DNA of 64,000 bases from Amycolatopsis methanolica 239. Its GTDB lineage: Bacteria > Actinomycetota > Actinomycetes > Mycobacteriales > Pseudonocardiaceae. A program made the position numbers and the translations under genes. Positions 16,560 through 25,529 of the stretch are shown in pieces. Below the pieces are notes generated by a model. It searched no databases. It saw nothing but the letters and a program-made list of their open reading frames with translations, and was not told where the DNA came from. The stretch spans positions 4,402,001 to 4,466,000 of the forward strand of contig NZ_CP009110.1 in NCBI RefSeq assembly GCF_000739085.1, in the 5' to 3' direction. How positions within the stretch are numbered: the stretch's first letter is position 1; each line of letters begins with the position of its first letter.

Positions 16560-16718
16560 ATTGGGCTGGGGACCGGGTTGCGGGAGAGGGGTGGTTCGGG
16601 GGGTGAAGGGGTTGCGTTGCCGGGTGGCGGTTTGCTTGTTGCCTGGCGTGAGGCTCCGCCACGCCGGGAGTGGTGCGGGACGGCGCGGCCGCACCCCTGT
16701 GGTCGCGCCGTCCCGGGT

Positions 16719-17315
16719 CTACTTCGTGGCCGCCTCGAAGAACCACGCGACCGTCAGCGCGCCCGGGTCCGTGACGCCCCGCGCGTGTTCGCCGACGTAG
16801 CTCGCCCGGCCGCGCTTCGCCAGCAAGGCCTCCGTCGAGCGGGCTCCGGCGTCGGCCGCGGCGGCGGCGTCCTTCAGCGCGGTTTCCACGTCGGCGTTCC
16901 GCTCGGCCGCGGCGGCCAGCGCCTCCGCCGCCGGCACCATCGCGTCGACCATCGTTTTGTGGCCCACCTCCGCGCCACCGAGACGACGCACCGTCGCTTC
17001 CGCGTCGCCCGCGGCGCGTGCCAGGCTCCGCGCCGACACCTCGTCCCCGAGCCCCTTCGCGAACTCGCGGAACCACATGCCGAACAACGGACCGCTGGTC
17101 CCACCCGTGTGCAGGAACGCGTTCGACACCGCGGTGAACACCTCCCCCGGGGTGCGCGGGTCGTCCGCGGCCAGGTTCGCCCGCACCTTCGCCAGCGCGG
17201 ACCGGAGGTTGGTGCCGTAGTCGCCGTCACCGGCGCGCCGGTCCAGCTCCGTCAGCTCGGTGCCGCGCTCGTCGATGACAGCGGCGAACCGCTCGATCCA
17301 GGCACGAGTGTCCAC
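16719..17315 (-). CDS. dhaL: Dihydroxyacetone kinase subunit L (DhaL)
   Basis: A 198-residue DhaL protein, the nucleotide-binding subunit that phosphorylates DhaK-bound dihydroxyacetone. The magnesium motif is R-A-G-D30-G-D32-Y-G-T-N in the first helix-turn. TGGTSGPLFGMWFREFA and DAMVPAAEALAAAAERN are typical of the helical barrel. GTG at 17315 follows AAAGGAG with a 6-nt gap. dhaK lies 11 bp upstream. No dhaM (phosphoryl donor protein) is adjacent, so the donor, PTS or ATP, cannot be decided from this locus. Confidence 0.93.
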   Translation of the reverse strand: MDTRAWIERFAAVIDERGTELTELDRRAGDGDYGTNLRSALAKVRANLAADDPRTPGEVFTAVSNAFLHTGGTSGPLFGMWFREFAKGLGDEVSARSLARAAGDAEATVRRLGGAEVGHKTMVDAMVPAAEALAAAAERNADVETALKDAAAAADAGARSTEALLAKRGRASYVGEHARGVTDPGALTVAWFFEAATK

Positions 17316-17326
17316 AATGGTCTCCT

Positions 17327-18325
17327 TTACCAGGTCAGGGCCGGCGTGCGGACCGGCGCGTCCCACAGGGCCAGCAGTTCGTCGTCGGCGCGCAGCAGCG
17401 TGATCGAGCAGCCCCGCATGTCCAGTGCGGTCACGTACGAACCCACCAGCGCGCGCCCGATCCGCACCCCCAGCCCGTCCAGGAACCCGCCCAGCTCGCG
17501 GTGCACCACCGACAACTCCAGGCCGTGCGTCGCGCCGAGACCGTTGACGATCGCGATCACCTCGTCGCCCCGGTCCAGGCCGAGCGCGGCCACCAGCGGC
17601 TTCGTCAGATCGCCCACCAGCTCCCGCACCGGCGCATAGGGGCGCCGCCCGACGCCGTGCTCGCCGTGGATGCCGACCCCGAACTCGATCTCACCGTCGG
17701 GCAGGTCGAACGACGGCCGGTCCTGCCCCGGCTGCGTACACGCCTCCAACGCCAGCGCCAGCGTGCGCGCCGACGACACGATCCGCTCCCCCAGCGCGGT
17801 CAGCTCGTCCAGCGACGCGCCGTTCTCCGCCGCCGCACCGCAGATCTTCTCCACCGCCACGACCGCCGCCGTGCCACGACGGCCCGGCGCGCCGTCCTCC
17901 TGGCCGTCGGTGGCGAGATCGTCGTCGACGAGCACGGTGCGCGTCTGGATGCCGTCGTCGGCGGCCAGCTCGGCGGCGATGCGGAAGTTCAGCACGTCAC
18001 CGGTGTAGTTCTTGACGATCAGCAGCACCCCGCGGCCCCGGTCGGCGGCGGCGATGGCGGCGCGGATCTGGAACGCGGTCGGGCTGGCGAACACCGCGCC
18101 CGGCACGGCGGCGTCCAGCATGCCGCTGCCGACGAAACCGGTGTGCAGCGGCTCGTGCCCGGAGCCACCGCCGGAGACCAGCGCGACCTTGTCCGGCTGC
18201 CGCGCGCGGACCACATACGCCGGGTCCTCGTGGTAGCGGACGAGGCCCGGATGCGCACGCTGGAGCCCCTCCAGGGCCTCCCGCACGAAGTCGTCCGGAT
18301 CGTTCACGAGCTGGCGTGCCGCCAT
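17327..18325 (-). CDS. dhaK: Dihydroxyacetone kinase subunit K (DhaK)
   Basis: A 332-residue DhaK protein, which binds dihydroxyacetone covalently through a histidine, here H220 in GVGIHGEHG. The substrate loop is GGGSGHEPLHTGFVG (residues 52-66), and NYTGDVLNFRIAAEL (106-120) is also conserved. Length matches the family. The ATG at 18325 is followed at the other end by dhaL, 11 bp on, forming a two-gene operon. It is divergent from the IclR gene, and the palindrome at 18354-18368 sits 29 bp before the start. Confidence 0.94.
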   Translation of the reverse strand: MAARQLVNDPDDFVREALEGLQRAHPGLVRYHEDPAYVVRARQPDKVALVSGGGSGHEPLHTGFVGSGMLDAAVPGAVFASPTAFQIRAAIAAADRGRGVLLIVKNYTGDVLNFRIAAELAADDGIQTRTVLVDDDLATDGQEDGAPGRRGTAAVVAVEKICGAAAENGASLDELTALGERIVSSARTLALALEACTQPGQDRPSFDLPDGEIEFGVGIHGEHGVGRRPYAPVRELVGDLTKPLVAALGLDRGDEVIAIVNGLGATHGLELSVVHRELGGFLDGLGVRIGRALVGSYVTALDMRGCSITLLRADDELLALWDAPVRTPALTW

Positions 18326-18353
18326 TCCACCCCTCCGTCATCGTCGACTGTCA

Positions 18354-18368
18354 TTCGACATTATCGAA
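18354..18368. promoter_or_regulatory. IclR-type operator candidate in the dhaK-iclR gap
   Basis: TTCGA-CATTA-TCGAA, a 15-bp palindrome with 5-bp arms and 5-bp spacer, lies between the divergent dhaK and IclR genes. TTCG...CGAA-type symmetry is common for IclR-family operators. It is placed to repress dhaK and the regulator itself. Confidence 0.5.
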
Positions 18369-18431
18369 TTGCTTCCGAACATAGAACGGCGCGGGACTGT
18401 TGTAAAGTGCGGCTGGCAGGAGGGTGCGCCG

Positions 18432-19172
18432 ATGATCCAGTCCGTCGACCGGGCGGTCCGCGTGCTCGGCGTGCTGCAGGCGGAACGGCGGCTGAGCCTG
18501 TCCGAGATCGCCGCCCGGCTCGGGCTGGCGCCGTCCACTGTGCACGGCATCATCAAGACCCTGCAAGCCCACGGCTTGGTGCTGCAGGACCGCGACTCCG
18601 CGCGCTACCGGCTCGGGCCCGCCGTGCTCAAGCTGGGCAACGTCTACCTCGACACCCTCGAACTGCGGTCCCGCGCGCTCACCTGGGCGGCCGAACTGGC
18701 GCGCACGACCGGGTGCGCGGTGCGGACCGGGGTGCTGCTGCCGGGCGAGGTGATGATCGTGCACCACGAGCCGCGCCCGGACGGCTCCCGCCAGATGCCG
18801 GAGGTCGGGATCGTCATCCCGGCACACGCGAGCGCGCTCGGCAAGGCGATGCTGGCGTGGTCGCCCGGCCTGGCGCCGGAGCCGCTGCGCAGCATGACCA
18901 GGGACACCATCACCGACCCGGCGGAGCTGGCCGCGCACCTGGAGCGGGTGCGCGGCGAGGCGCTGGCGACCGAGGTGGAGGAGGCGGTGATCGGCGAATG
19001 CTGCGTGGCCGCGCCGATCTTCGACGCCGGGCAGGACATCGGCGGGGCGATCGGCGTGGTGGTGCCGATGACGGACTGGCCGGCCGGTCCCGCCGTACCC
19101 GGCGCGGTGCGCGAGGCGGCTCGCGCGATCTCCCGCGAACTGGGCGCGCCGTCCTGGCCGCCGGCGGGGTGA
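18432..19172 (+). CDS. IclR-family regulator (GylR-like, probably of dhaKL)
   Basis: A 246-residue IclR protein: winged HTH at residues ~4-60 (VDRAVRVLGVLQAERRLSLSEIAARLGLAPSTVHGIIKTLQAHGLV) and the effector domain at ~75-235 (VGIVIPAHASALGKAMLAWSP, ATEVEEAVIGECCVAAPIFD). The ATG at 18432 follows CAGGAGGG. The divergent position relative to dhaK-dhaL, with a palindrome between, suggests it responds to glycerol or dihydroxyacetone metabolites as GylR does in streptomycetes; this is inference from context. Confidence 0.9.
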   Translation: MIQSVDRAVRVLGVLQAERRLSLSEIAARLGLAPSTVHGIIKTLQAHGLVLQDRDSARYRLGPAVLKLGNVYLDTLELRSRALTWAAELARTTGCAVRTGVLLPGEVMIVHHEPRPDGSRQMPEVGIVIPAHASALGKAMLAWSPGLAPEPLRSMTRDTITDPAELAAHLERVRGEALATEVEEAVIGECCVAAPIFDAGQDIGGAIGVVVPMTDWPAGPAVPGAVREAARAISRELGAPSWPPAG

Positions 19173-19201
19173 CAGGCCTGTGGCGCCGCATGATCGCACC
19201 T

Positions 19202-19221
19202 CCGGCCGGGTACCCGGCCGG
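19202..19221. repeat. 20-bp perfect palindrome after the IclR gene
   Basis: CCGGCCGGGT followed directly by its complement, 30 bp after the IclR stop. It can form a long GC stem in RNA and may terminate the IclR transcript; no T-run follows. Confidence 0.5.
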
Positions 19222-19224
19222 CAT

Positions 19225-19979
19225 GACGACCTCACCGTTCGAACTGACCGTTCGGTGGCGCGCACCAGGGTGTCCACGTCCAGCCAGTCGTCAAGGGCCG
19301 CCATCAGGGCGATCTCGCGGGCGCCGCGATCCAGGGCGGCGAGCCGCTCGCGGACCGCGCGACGCAGCGGCTGTGCGGCGGGATCCGTCCCTCGGCGGCC
19401 AGCTCGGTGAGGGCGAGCGGGTTGCCGGAGGCCAGGTCGAGCAGGTCCGGGAGCGGCTCCGGGACGCCGTGGTCGGCGAGCACCTGCGCGCTGTCCTCCG
19501 TGCCGAGCGGTTCCAGCCATACCGCGGGAACTCCGTCGAGCGGTGTCCCGGCCGTGAACACCACCAGCACGCCCGTGCCGGACAGCCGACGGGCCGCGAA
19601 GGCCAGCGCGTCGCGTGATCGGAGTCGAGCAGGTCGGCGTCGTCGACCAGGCACAACAGCGGCGCGGCGGCGGTCAGGGCCGCGTGCACGGCGCGGCCGA
19701 GCGCGAGCGGTTCCGCGGGGAGATCGGTCAACTCCGGCAGGAGCTGGAGCAGGCCGCAGTGCGCGAGGTGGCGTTCGGCGGCCACGCCCCTGGCCTCGCG
19801 GACGCCGAACCCGGCGGCCTCGGCCGGGCGGCCGCGAGCAGAGCGGTCCGGCCCGAGCCCGGCTCACCGAGCACGACTAGCCCGCCGCCGCGGCCGTCCC
19901 TGGCCTCCCCGAGCGCGCGGCGGAGCACCGTCAGCTCACGATCGCGACCACGCAGAACCACCTGGTCAACGGCGCCCAT
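19225..19979 (-). pseudogene. Degraded LuxR/AAA-type (MalT-like) regulator fragment
   Basis: The piece starts at 19979 with VVLRGRDRELTVLRRALGEARDGRGGGLVVLGEPGSGRTALLAAA, which contains a Walker A motif. It then continues in other frames: HLAHCGLLQLLPELTDLPAEP...LLCLVDDADLLD (Walker B-like), LAFAARRLSGTGVLVVFTAGTPLDG...LPDLLDLASGNPLALTEL, and finally VRERLAALDRGAREIALMAALDDWLDVDTLVRATERSVR. At least three frame changes are needed. Homology stops near 19225, so the large C-terminal part with the LuxR HTH is missing. It looks like a dead ATPase regulator. Confidence 0.75.
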
Positions 19980-20097
19980 GCCGTCATGGTGCCCCGCGTC
20001 CCCGGCCGTCCGTAAGGGACTGTCGTGGGGAACTCACGCGCTCACCGCTTTTTGAGCCAGGAACACGCACGCCGATGACAAGTTTTCCGCGTGCCGG

Positions 20098-20937
20098 TCA
20101 GGGCTTGCGGCCCACTCCCCCGACGATGCACCGCGCGGCGAGGCTCAGCGGCGCCAGCCGCGGGCCGTCTGGCCACCACTCGTCGCAGACGGCGAGCCCG
20201 GGCTCGGACAGCGCGTTCGGCTTGATCAGCTCCAGGCCGTCCAGCATCGCCATGATCTCGGCGTGCGTGCGGAACCGCCCGGCGCCCATCGGGCCGTTGA
20301 CGAGGATGTTCTCGATCCGCTTCGCCACCTCGGTCAGCTCGGGGACCTCCGGGTCGAAGAAGTGCGAGAACACCACGTAGGAGCCGGAGGGCAGCGCGTC
20401 GATGTAGGCGCGCATGACGTCGGCGGCGCCGTCGCCCTCATAGTGGTGCAACGTGCCGACGTGCAGCAGCACGAGCGGCTCGCTGAAGTCGAGGTGGCGC
20501 TGCACGACCGCGTTGCCGAGCACCTCGGACGGCTCGAAGATGTCCGCCTCGGTCATGTGCACGAAGTCGTTCTCCTCGAGCAGCGCGCGTCCGTGCGCGA
20601 GGACCACCGGGTCGTTGTCGACGTAGACGACCATCGCCTCGGGATTGGCGCGCTGCACGATCTGGTGCGTGTTCTCGGCGGTCGGCAGGCCCGAACCGCA
20701 GTCGAGGTACTGGGCCAGGTCGGTCTGGTTGGCCAGGAATCGGCAGGCGCGGTTGAGGAAGCCGCGGTTGCCGCGGGCGATGTCGACCGCCTCCGGGACC
20801 GCTTCGTTGATCTTCCGCATCACCACGCGGTCGACCTCGTAGTGGTCCTTGCCGCCGAGGAAACCATCGTAGACGCGGGCGATGCTCGGCCGGTTCGGGT
20901 CGACGCCGACCGGCACCTGGCTGGGCGAAGAAGCCAT
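20098..20937 (-). CDS. SAM-dependent methyltransferase (Methyltransf_19 / DUF574 type)
   Basis: A 279-residue protein of the actinobacterial SAM methyltransferase family PF04672. Typical signatures are PNRPSIARVYDGFLGGKDHYEVDRVV (residues ~14-40), LDCGSGLPTAENTHQIVQRANPEA (SAM motif I variant), VVYVDNDPVVLAHGRALL and LLHVGTLHHYEGDGAADVMRAYIDALPSGSYVVFSHF. The substrate is unknown. Many copies exist per genome in streptomycetes and relatives. I start at the ATG at 20937, seven bases after AGAAGGTG. Confidence 0.92.
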   Translation of the reverse strand: MASSPSQVPVGVDPNRPSIARVYDGFLGGKDHYEVDRVVMRKINEAVPEAVDIARGNRGFLNRACRFLANQTDLAQYLDCGSGLPTAENTHQIVQRANPEAMVVYVDNDPVVLAHGRALLEENDFVHMTEADIFEPSEVLGNAVVQRHLDFSEPLVLLHVGTLHHYEGDGAADVMRAYIDALPSGSYVVFSHFFDPEVPELTEVAKRIENILVNGPMGAGRFRTHAEIMAMLDGLELIKPNALSEPGLAVCDEWWPDGPRLAPLSLAARCIVGGVGRKP

Positions 20938-21007
20938 CACAACACCTTCTCGCGAGCGGGTGGGTGAACACACAGTAGTGGTCCGCGTTCGGCCCGTGGA
21001 ACCGCCC

Positions 21008-21388
21008 TCACGCGACCGGCGTGGACTGGGCCAGCGCGTCGGTCAGGTTCGAGCACACCGGCAGCACCTGGTCCAGTCCGGCGAGCTTCAGCGGCTGCAG
21101 CACGGTCCCGCTCGCCGCGACCACCCGCAGGGGCGTGTGGTTGCGGGTGCACCGGTCGTCGGAGTTGATCAGCAGCGTCAGCCCGCACCAGCCGAAGAAC
21201 TCGACGTCCCGCAGGTCGAGCACGACGGGCGCGGGCGGGGTCGCGACGGTCACCGCGGTGCTGAGCTCCTCCTGGAGGTGCCCGAGCGAGCTGAAGTCCA
21301 CCTCGCCGGCGACGTGCACCACGACAGCGGAACCACGGACCTCCCGTCGGGTGGTGAGCAGACCGTCGGCGGAGGTGCTTCGTGACAT
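21008..21388 (-). CDS. STAS-domain anti-anti-sigma factor
   Basis: A 126-residue protein that is essentially one STAS domain: VVVHVAGEVDFSSLGHLQEELSTAV (residues ~20-45), VVLDLRDVEFFGWCGLTLLI (~52-72), then LRVVAASGTVLQPLKLAGLDQVLPV. In STAS proteins a serine near the FxxSxGL position is phosphorylated by the partner kinase; here the motif is FFGWCGL, with tryptophan-cysteine instead of the usual serine, so phospho-switching may be absent. The start is ATG at 21388 after GGGAGGG. Confidence 0.82.
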   Translation of the reverse strand: MSRSTSADGLLTTRREVRGSAVVVHVAGEVDFSSLGHLQEELSTAVTVATPPAPVVLDLRDVEFFGWCGLTLLINSDDRCTRNHTPLRVVAASGTVLQPLKLAGLDQVLPVCSNLTDALAQSTPVA

Positions 21389-21587
21389 CCCGCTGCCCTC
21401 CCCTGCGCACGAGGCCCGGTGCGGTTGTCCTATCACGGGTGGTGCGGGGTGTCCACCGATTCAACAGCCCCGACCTGGTGTTTCGTCCCCGTTGGCCTCG
21501 TCTCGACGCTGACGGCGCCGTGTTGTGCGCAGGTTTCCGCCACATTTTCTCTTGACATGACGTTTTCCTGCACCGACGATCGCCCTC

Positions 21588-22595
21588 ATGCAGAATGACG
21601 TCAAGGTTGGCGAGCTGGACCGCCGGATCGTCGCCGCGTTGCAACTCAACGGCCGCGCGTCGTGGGGCGCCGTGGCCAAGTACGCGAGCACCAGCGAGTC
21701 GACCGTGCTACGCCGTGCCGCGCAGCTCACCGAGAGCGGGCAACTGCGCGTCATCGGCGTGGTGGACGTGCTGCGCTGCGGGCTCGGTGTGCCCGTCCTG
21801 GTCCGGTTCCGCTGCCGGCCCGGCACCGCGGGCTCGGTCGCCGAGGCGGTCGCGGCGCGCCCCGAGACCCGCTACGCCAGCGTCCTCACCGGCAGCGCCG
21901 ACTGCACGGCCGAGCTGGTGCTGCCGACGCACTCCGACGTGGCGCGGCTGCAGCTCGACGGCCTGCCCGGCGCTGGCGACGTCCTGGAGACCGAGACGCT
22001 CGCCGTGATGCGGACCTTCACGTCCAACCACGACTGGGACTCCGGCGTCCTGGGCCCGGACGCGGTCGCGGGTCTACGTGGCGAAGACGTGCGGCCGTTC
22101 GAGGAACAGCTGTGGGAGCGGCCGCCGGAGAAGCTCGACGAGCTGGACCTGGCGATCATCGCCGCGCTGGGCGAGGACGGCCGGATGTCGTTCAAGGAGC
22201 TGTCCCGGCAGGTCGGCAGCAGCGAATCGACCGCGGCGCGGCGGGTGGACTCGCTGGTCAAGCGCGGCTGCCTGCGCTTCCGCACCCTCGCCGAGCCGGA
22301 CATCCTCGGCTTCACCGTCGAGTTCATGCTGTGGCTGTCGGTGCTGCCCGGCCACCTCGACGCCGCGGGGCAGCAGCTGGCCGCCCACCCCGGCACGCGG
22401 TACCTGTCCGCCACGACCGGCCGGTTCAACCTGGTCGGCCAGGTCGTGCTGCGGCACTACGGCGAGCTGTACCGGCACACCACCGACGTCGTGGGCGCGC
22501 TGCCCGGGCTGCAGGCCGCCGACGTCACGCTCCAGGTGTCGACCCTCAAGCGCGCCTGGACCCCCACACCCCGGACCATCCTGGAGGACGCGTGA
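21588..22595 (+). CDS. Tandem (double-domain) Lrp/AsnC regulator
   Basis: A 335-residue protein made of two Lrp/AsnC units. The first HTH is at ~4-60 (LDRRIVAALQLNGRASWGAVAKYASTSESTVLRRAAQLTESGQLRV) with its RAM domain to ~145. The second HTH is at ~183-240 (LDELDLAIIAALGEDGRMSFKELSRQVGSSESTAARRVDSLVKRGCLRF) with a RAM domain to ~325. Such fused proteins bind DNA as pseudo-dimers. It is the first gene of a six-gene run; its stop overlaps the next start (GTGA), so it likely regulates its own operon. Confidence 0.9.
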   Translation: MQNDVKVGELDRRIVAALQLNGRASWGAVAKYASTSESTVLRRAAQLTESGQLRVIGVVDVLRCGLGVPVLVRFRCRPGTAGSVAEAVAARPETRYASVLTGSADCTAELVLPTHSDVARLQLDGLPGAGDVLETETLAVMRTFTSNHDWDSGVLGPDAVAGLRGEDVRPFEEQLWERPPEKLDELDLAIIAALGEDGRMSFKELSRQVGSSESTAARRVDSLVKRGCLRFRTLAEPDILGFTVEFMLWLSVLPGHLDAAGQQLAAHPGTRYLSATTGRFNLVGQVVLRHYGELYRHTTDVVGALPGLQAADVTLQVSTLKRAWTPTPRTILEDA

Positions 22596-23488
22596 ACGAC
22601 CAGCTCCACCCCTGGCAGTGGGACGAGCCCACCTGGCGCGGGCACGTCGGACGAGTGCGGGCCGGACGGCCCCTGCGCCCGTCGTCGTGGCCCGGCGGCG
22701 CACGCGTGGCGGTCGCGCTGTCGTTCGACTCCGACCACGAGACACCCGCCCTGCGCGACGGCGAGGTGCTGCCGGGCAAGCTCGCGCAGGGCGAGTACGG
22801 CGCGCGCGTCGGCGTGCCGCGGATCCTGCGGTTGCTGGAGCGGTTCTCCGCGCCCGCGACGTTCTTCATGCCCGCGGTGTCGGCCCTGCTGCACGACGGC
22901 GAGGTGAAGTCCTATGTGGACGGCGGGCACGAGGTCGCCCTGCACGGCTGGATCCACGAGCGCAACACCTCCCTGGCGCCGGAGGCCGAGCGCGACCTCG
23001 CCTTCCGCGCCGCGGACACGCTGGAGCGGCTGGCCGGCACCCGTCCGGTCGGCATCCGCACGCCGTCCTGGGACTTCTCGGCGGCCACGCTGGCCATCAC
23101 CCGCGAGCTGGGGCTGGCCTACGACTCGTCGCTGATGGCCGACGACGACTGCTACGAGCTGCTGGCGGACGGCGAACCGACCGGGGTCGTCGAGCTGCCG
23201 GTGGAGTGGATCCGCGACGACGCGCCGTACTTCATGATGGAGCGCTTCGCGTCGCTGCGCCCGTACACACCGCCGCGCGGGGTGCTGTCCATCTGGCGCG
23301 ACGAGTTCGACGCCGCGCACGCCGAGGGCGGGCTGTTCCAGCTGACCCTGCACCCGCACATCATCGGCCACCGCTCGCGGATGGCCGTGCTGACCGAGCT
23401 GCTGGAGCACATCAGCGGCCACGACGTCTGGTTCGCCACCCACGCCCAGGTCGTCGCCCACGTCCTCGCCGAGCAGGAGGCACCGTGA
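22592..23488 (+). CDS. NodB-type polysaccharide deacetylase family protein (PuuE/allantoinase-like)
   Basis: A 298-residue carbohydrate-esterase-4-like hydrolase. Motif 1 reads ALSFDSDHE (metal-binding aspartates), motif 2 HGWIHERN (HxxxH), motif 3 RTPSWDFS, and motif 4-5 include LFQLTLHPHIIGHRSR. The sequence resembles the PuuE/N-acyl-imide subgroup rather than peptidoglycan deacetylases, and no signal peptide or membrane anchor is seen, so it is cytosolic. GTG at 22592 overlaps the Lrp stop; GGAGG precedes it. In this operon it probably hydrolyses a C-N bond of an imported small molecule. Confidence 0.85.
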   Translation: MNDQLHPWQWDEPTWRGHVGRVRAGRPLRPSSWPGGARVAVALSFDSDHETPALRDGEVLPGKLAQGEYGARVGVPRILRLLERFSAPATFFMPAVSALLHDGEVKSYVDGGHEVALHGWIHERNTSLAPEAERDLAFRAADTLERLAGTRPVGIRTPSWDFSAATLAITRELGLAYDSSLMADDDCYELLADGEPTGVVELPVEWIRDDAPYFMMERFASLRPYTPPRGVLSIWRDEFDAAHAEGGLFQLTLHPHIIGHRSRMAVLTELLEHISGHDVWFATHAQVVAHVLAEQEAP

Positions 23489-24771
23489 CCACCCACGCCG
23501 CGACCGCCCAGGAGCACCGGCTCTCGCCCGCCCAGCGCAAGGCGATCGTCGCCGGCGCGGTCGGCAACACCGTCGAATGGGTCGACTGGGCCGTGTACGC
23601 GACCTTCGCCCCGGTGTTCGCCAAGCAGTTCTTCACACCCGGCAACGAAACCACCGCGTTGCTGTCCACTTTGGCCGTGTTCGCGGTCGGGTTCGTGATG
23701 CGGCCCATCGGCGGCGCGGTGCTCGGCGCCTACGCCGACCGGCACGGCCGCAAGAAGGGCCTGACGCTGACCATCTCGCTGATGGCAGGCGCGTCGCTGG
23801 TGATCGCGGTGTGCCCGACGTACTCGAAGATCGGGGTGATCGCCCCGATCGTGCTGCTGCTGGCCCGGCTGGTGCAGGGCTTTTCCGCCGGTGGCGAGTT
23901 CGGGTCGTCGTCGGCGTTCCTCATCGAGTCCGCGGCGCGCGGGCGGCGCGCGTTCGCCGGGTCCTGGCAGCAGGTTTCGGTCGGTGCGGGCGCGCTGATC
24001 GCGTCGCTGATGGGAACGGTGCTGAACTCGACGCTGTCCGAGCCGCAGCTGCAGAGCTGGGGCTGGCGGGTGGCGTTCGGCGTCGCCGGTCTGCTCGGCC
24101 TGGTCGGGCTGTGGCTGCGCCGCTCGGTGCACGAGACCGAGGCATTCACCCGCATCAAGGAGCGGCCGCGCGGCAACCCGCTGGTGGCGATGTTCCGCGA
24201 CCACCCGAAGGCCGCGCTGCGGGTCGCCGGCGTGACCATCGCCGGCACGCTCATCTACTACGTGTGGGTCACCTACATGCCGACCTACGCGCACCTGACG
24301 ACCGGCATCCCGCTGCGGCAGGCGCTGCTGGCCAACACGCTCGCGATCGTGGTGTTCCTGATCCTGCTGCCCTTCGGCGGGCTGCTGTCCGACCGGATCG
24401 GCCGCAAGCCGACGATGGCCGCGTTCGCCGCCGGGTTCCTGCTGTTCTCCTGGCCGGCGTTCCACTTCCTGGCGGCGGACTTCTGGACGCTGCTGCTCAT
24501 CGAGGTCGTCGGCATGGTGCTGATCGTCGGGTACTCGGCCAACTGCGCGGTGATCATGGCCGAGCAGTTCCCGCCCGAGGTGCGCACGACCGGCATCGGG
24601 TTGCCGTACGCGCTGGCGGTCGCCGTGTTCGGCGGCACCGCGCCGTACGTGACGACCTGGATGAACGCCGAGGGGTTCGGGCACCTGGTGTGGCTGTACG
24701 TGGCGATCGCCGCGGTGATCGGCCTGGCCGTCTACACGACGATGCCGGAGACGAACGGTAAGGAGCTGTAG
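23485..24771 (+). CDS. MFS transporter, metabolite:H+ symporter (MHS) type
   Basis: A 428-residue transporter with about 12 membrane helices. MHS signatures are GNTVEWVDWAVYATFAPVFAKQFF (residues ~27-50), GAYADRHGRKK (loop 2-3), RLVQGFSAGGEFGSSSAFLIE (helix 5 region) and LSDRIGRKP (loop 8-9). Members import osmolytes, dicarboxylates or aromatic acids. GTG at 23485 overlaps the deacetylase stop. It is likely the uptake system for the substrate of this operon. Confidence 0.9.
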   Translation: MTTHAATAQEHRLSPAQRKAIVAGAVGNTVEWVDWAVYATFAPVFAKQFFTPGNETTALLSTLAVFAVGFVMRPIGGAVLGAYADRHGRKKGLTLTISLMAGASLVIAVCPTYSKIGVIAPIVLLLARLVQGFSAGGEFGSSSAFLIESAARGRRAFAGSWQQVSVGAGALIASLMGTVLNSTLSEPQLQSWGWRVAFGVAGLLGLVGLWLRRSVHETEAFTRIKERPRGNPLVAMFRDHPKAALRVAGVTIAGTLIYYVWVTYMPTYAHLTTGIPLRQALLANTLAIVVFLILLPFGGLLSDRIGRKPTMAAFAAGFLLFSWPAFHFLAADFWTLLLIEVVGMVLIVGYSANCAVIMAEQFPPEVRTTGIGLPYALAVAVFGGTAPYVTTWMNAEGFGHLVWLYVAIAAVIGLAVYTTMPETNGKEL

Positions 24772-25529
24772 TGCGGCACGTGCTCGTCACCGGCGCCGCG
24801 AGCGGGATCGGCGCCGCGATCGCCGCCCGGTTCCGGGGTGACCGGCTGACTCTGGCCGATGTGGACGGTGACCGGCTGGCGGCGGTCGCTGCCGAGCTGG
24901 GCGCCGAGTGCCGGGTCGGCGACCTGGCCGACGCCCGGTTCGCGGAGTCGCTGGTGGACTCCGGTGTCGATGTGCTGGTCAACGCCGCCGGGATCTACCC
25001 GGCGACGCCGCTGCTGGAGATGACGGCCGCGAAATGGGACCGGGTGCAGGACGTCAACGTGCGCGCGGCGATGCTGACGACCGTCGCGTTCGGACAGAGC
25101 TGTGTCGCCGCGGGACGCTCCGGCGTGGTGGTGAACATCTCCTCGGGTGCGGCCACGCGAGCCCGTCCTGGCGCGGCCCACTACGCCACGTCCAAGGCGG
25201 CGCTGGAGATGCTGACCAAGGCGTGCGCGGTCGAGCTGGGCCCGCACGGAATCCGGGTCAACGCGGTCAGCCCGGGGTTCGTGACCGTGGACAGCGCGGC
25301 GAACCCGGTCACCGAGGAGTACGCGGCCGCGGTGTCGGTCAACCCGCTCGGGCGGCGCGGACGGCCCGCCGACATCGCCGAGGCGGTGCACTGGCTGGCC
25401 GGCGAGCAGGCCGCGTGGATCACCGGCGCGGTGCTGCGCGTGGACGGCGGGTCGACCGCAGGCGCGCCCGGTTTGCCGTTGCACTGGGACGGCGCGACCG
25501 CCGTCCAGGAGGGGAGTCTGCATGTCTGA
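24771..25529 (+). CDS. Short-chain dehydrogenase/reductase
   Basis: A 252-residue classical SDR. The cofactor motif is TGAASGIG (residues ~7-14), NAAG is at ~70, and the catalytic serine lies in NISSGAAT with Y-A-T-S-K (Y..K) following. It ends LRVDGGS followed by an extra ~25-residue tail. An acidic residue after beta-2 (ADVDG) suggests NAD(H). The start GTG overlaps the transporter TAG stop. The reaction is probably oxidation of a hydroxyl in the operon's pathway. Confidence 0.9.
   Translation: MRHVLVTGAASGIGAAIAARFRGDRLTLADVDGDRLAAVAAELGAECRVGDLADARFAESLVDSGVDVLVNAAGIYPATPLLEMTAAKWDRVQDVNVRAAMLTTVAFGQSCVAAGRSGVVVNISSGAATRARPGAAHYATSKAALEMLTKACAVELGPHGIRVNAVSPGFVTVDSAANPVTEEYAAAVSVNPLGRRGRPADIAEAVHWLAGEQAAWITGAVLRVDGGSTAGAPGLPLHWDGATAVQEGSLHV

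Noticed and set aside
16422..16694. 90-codon minus-strand frame in the gap before dhaL
   Set aside because: Pro/Arg-rich, no ribosome site, and it covers the 17-bp inverted repeat; taken as non-coding.
17501..19618. Open frame of 705 codons on the plus strand across dhaK and the IclR gene
   Set aside because: It overlaps two genes with clear domains and shows only low-complexity sequence.
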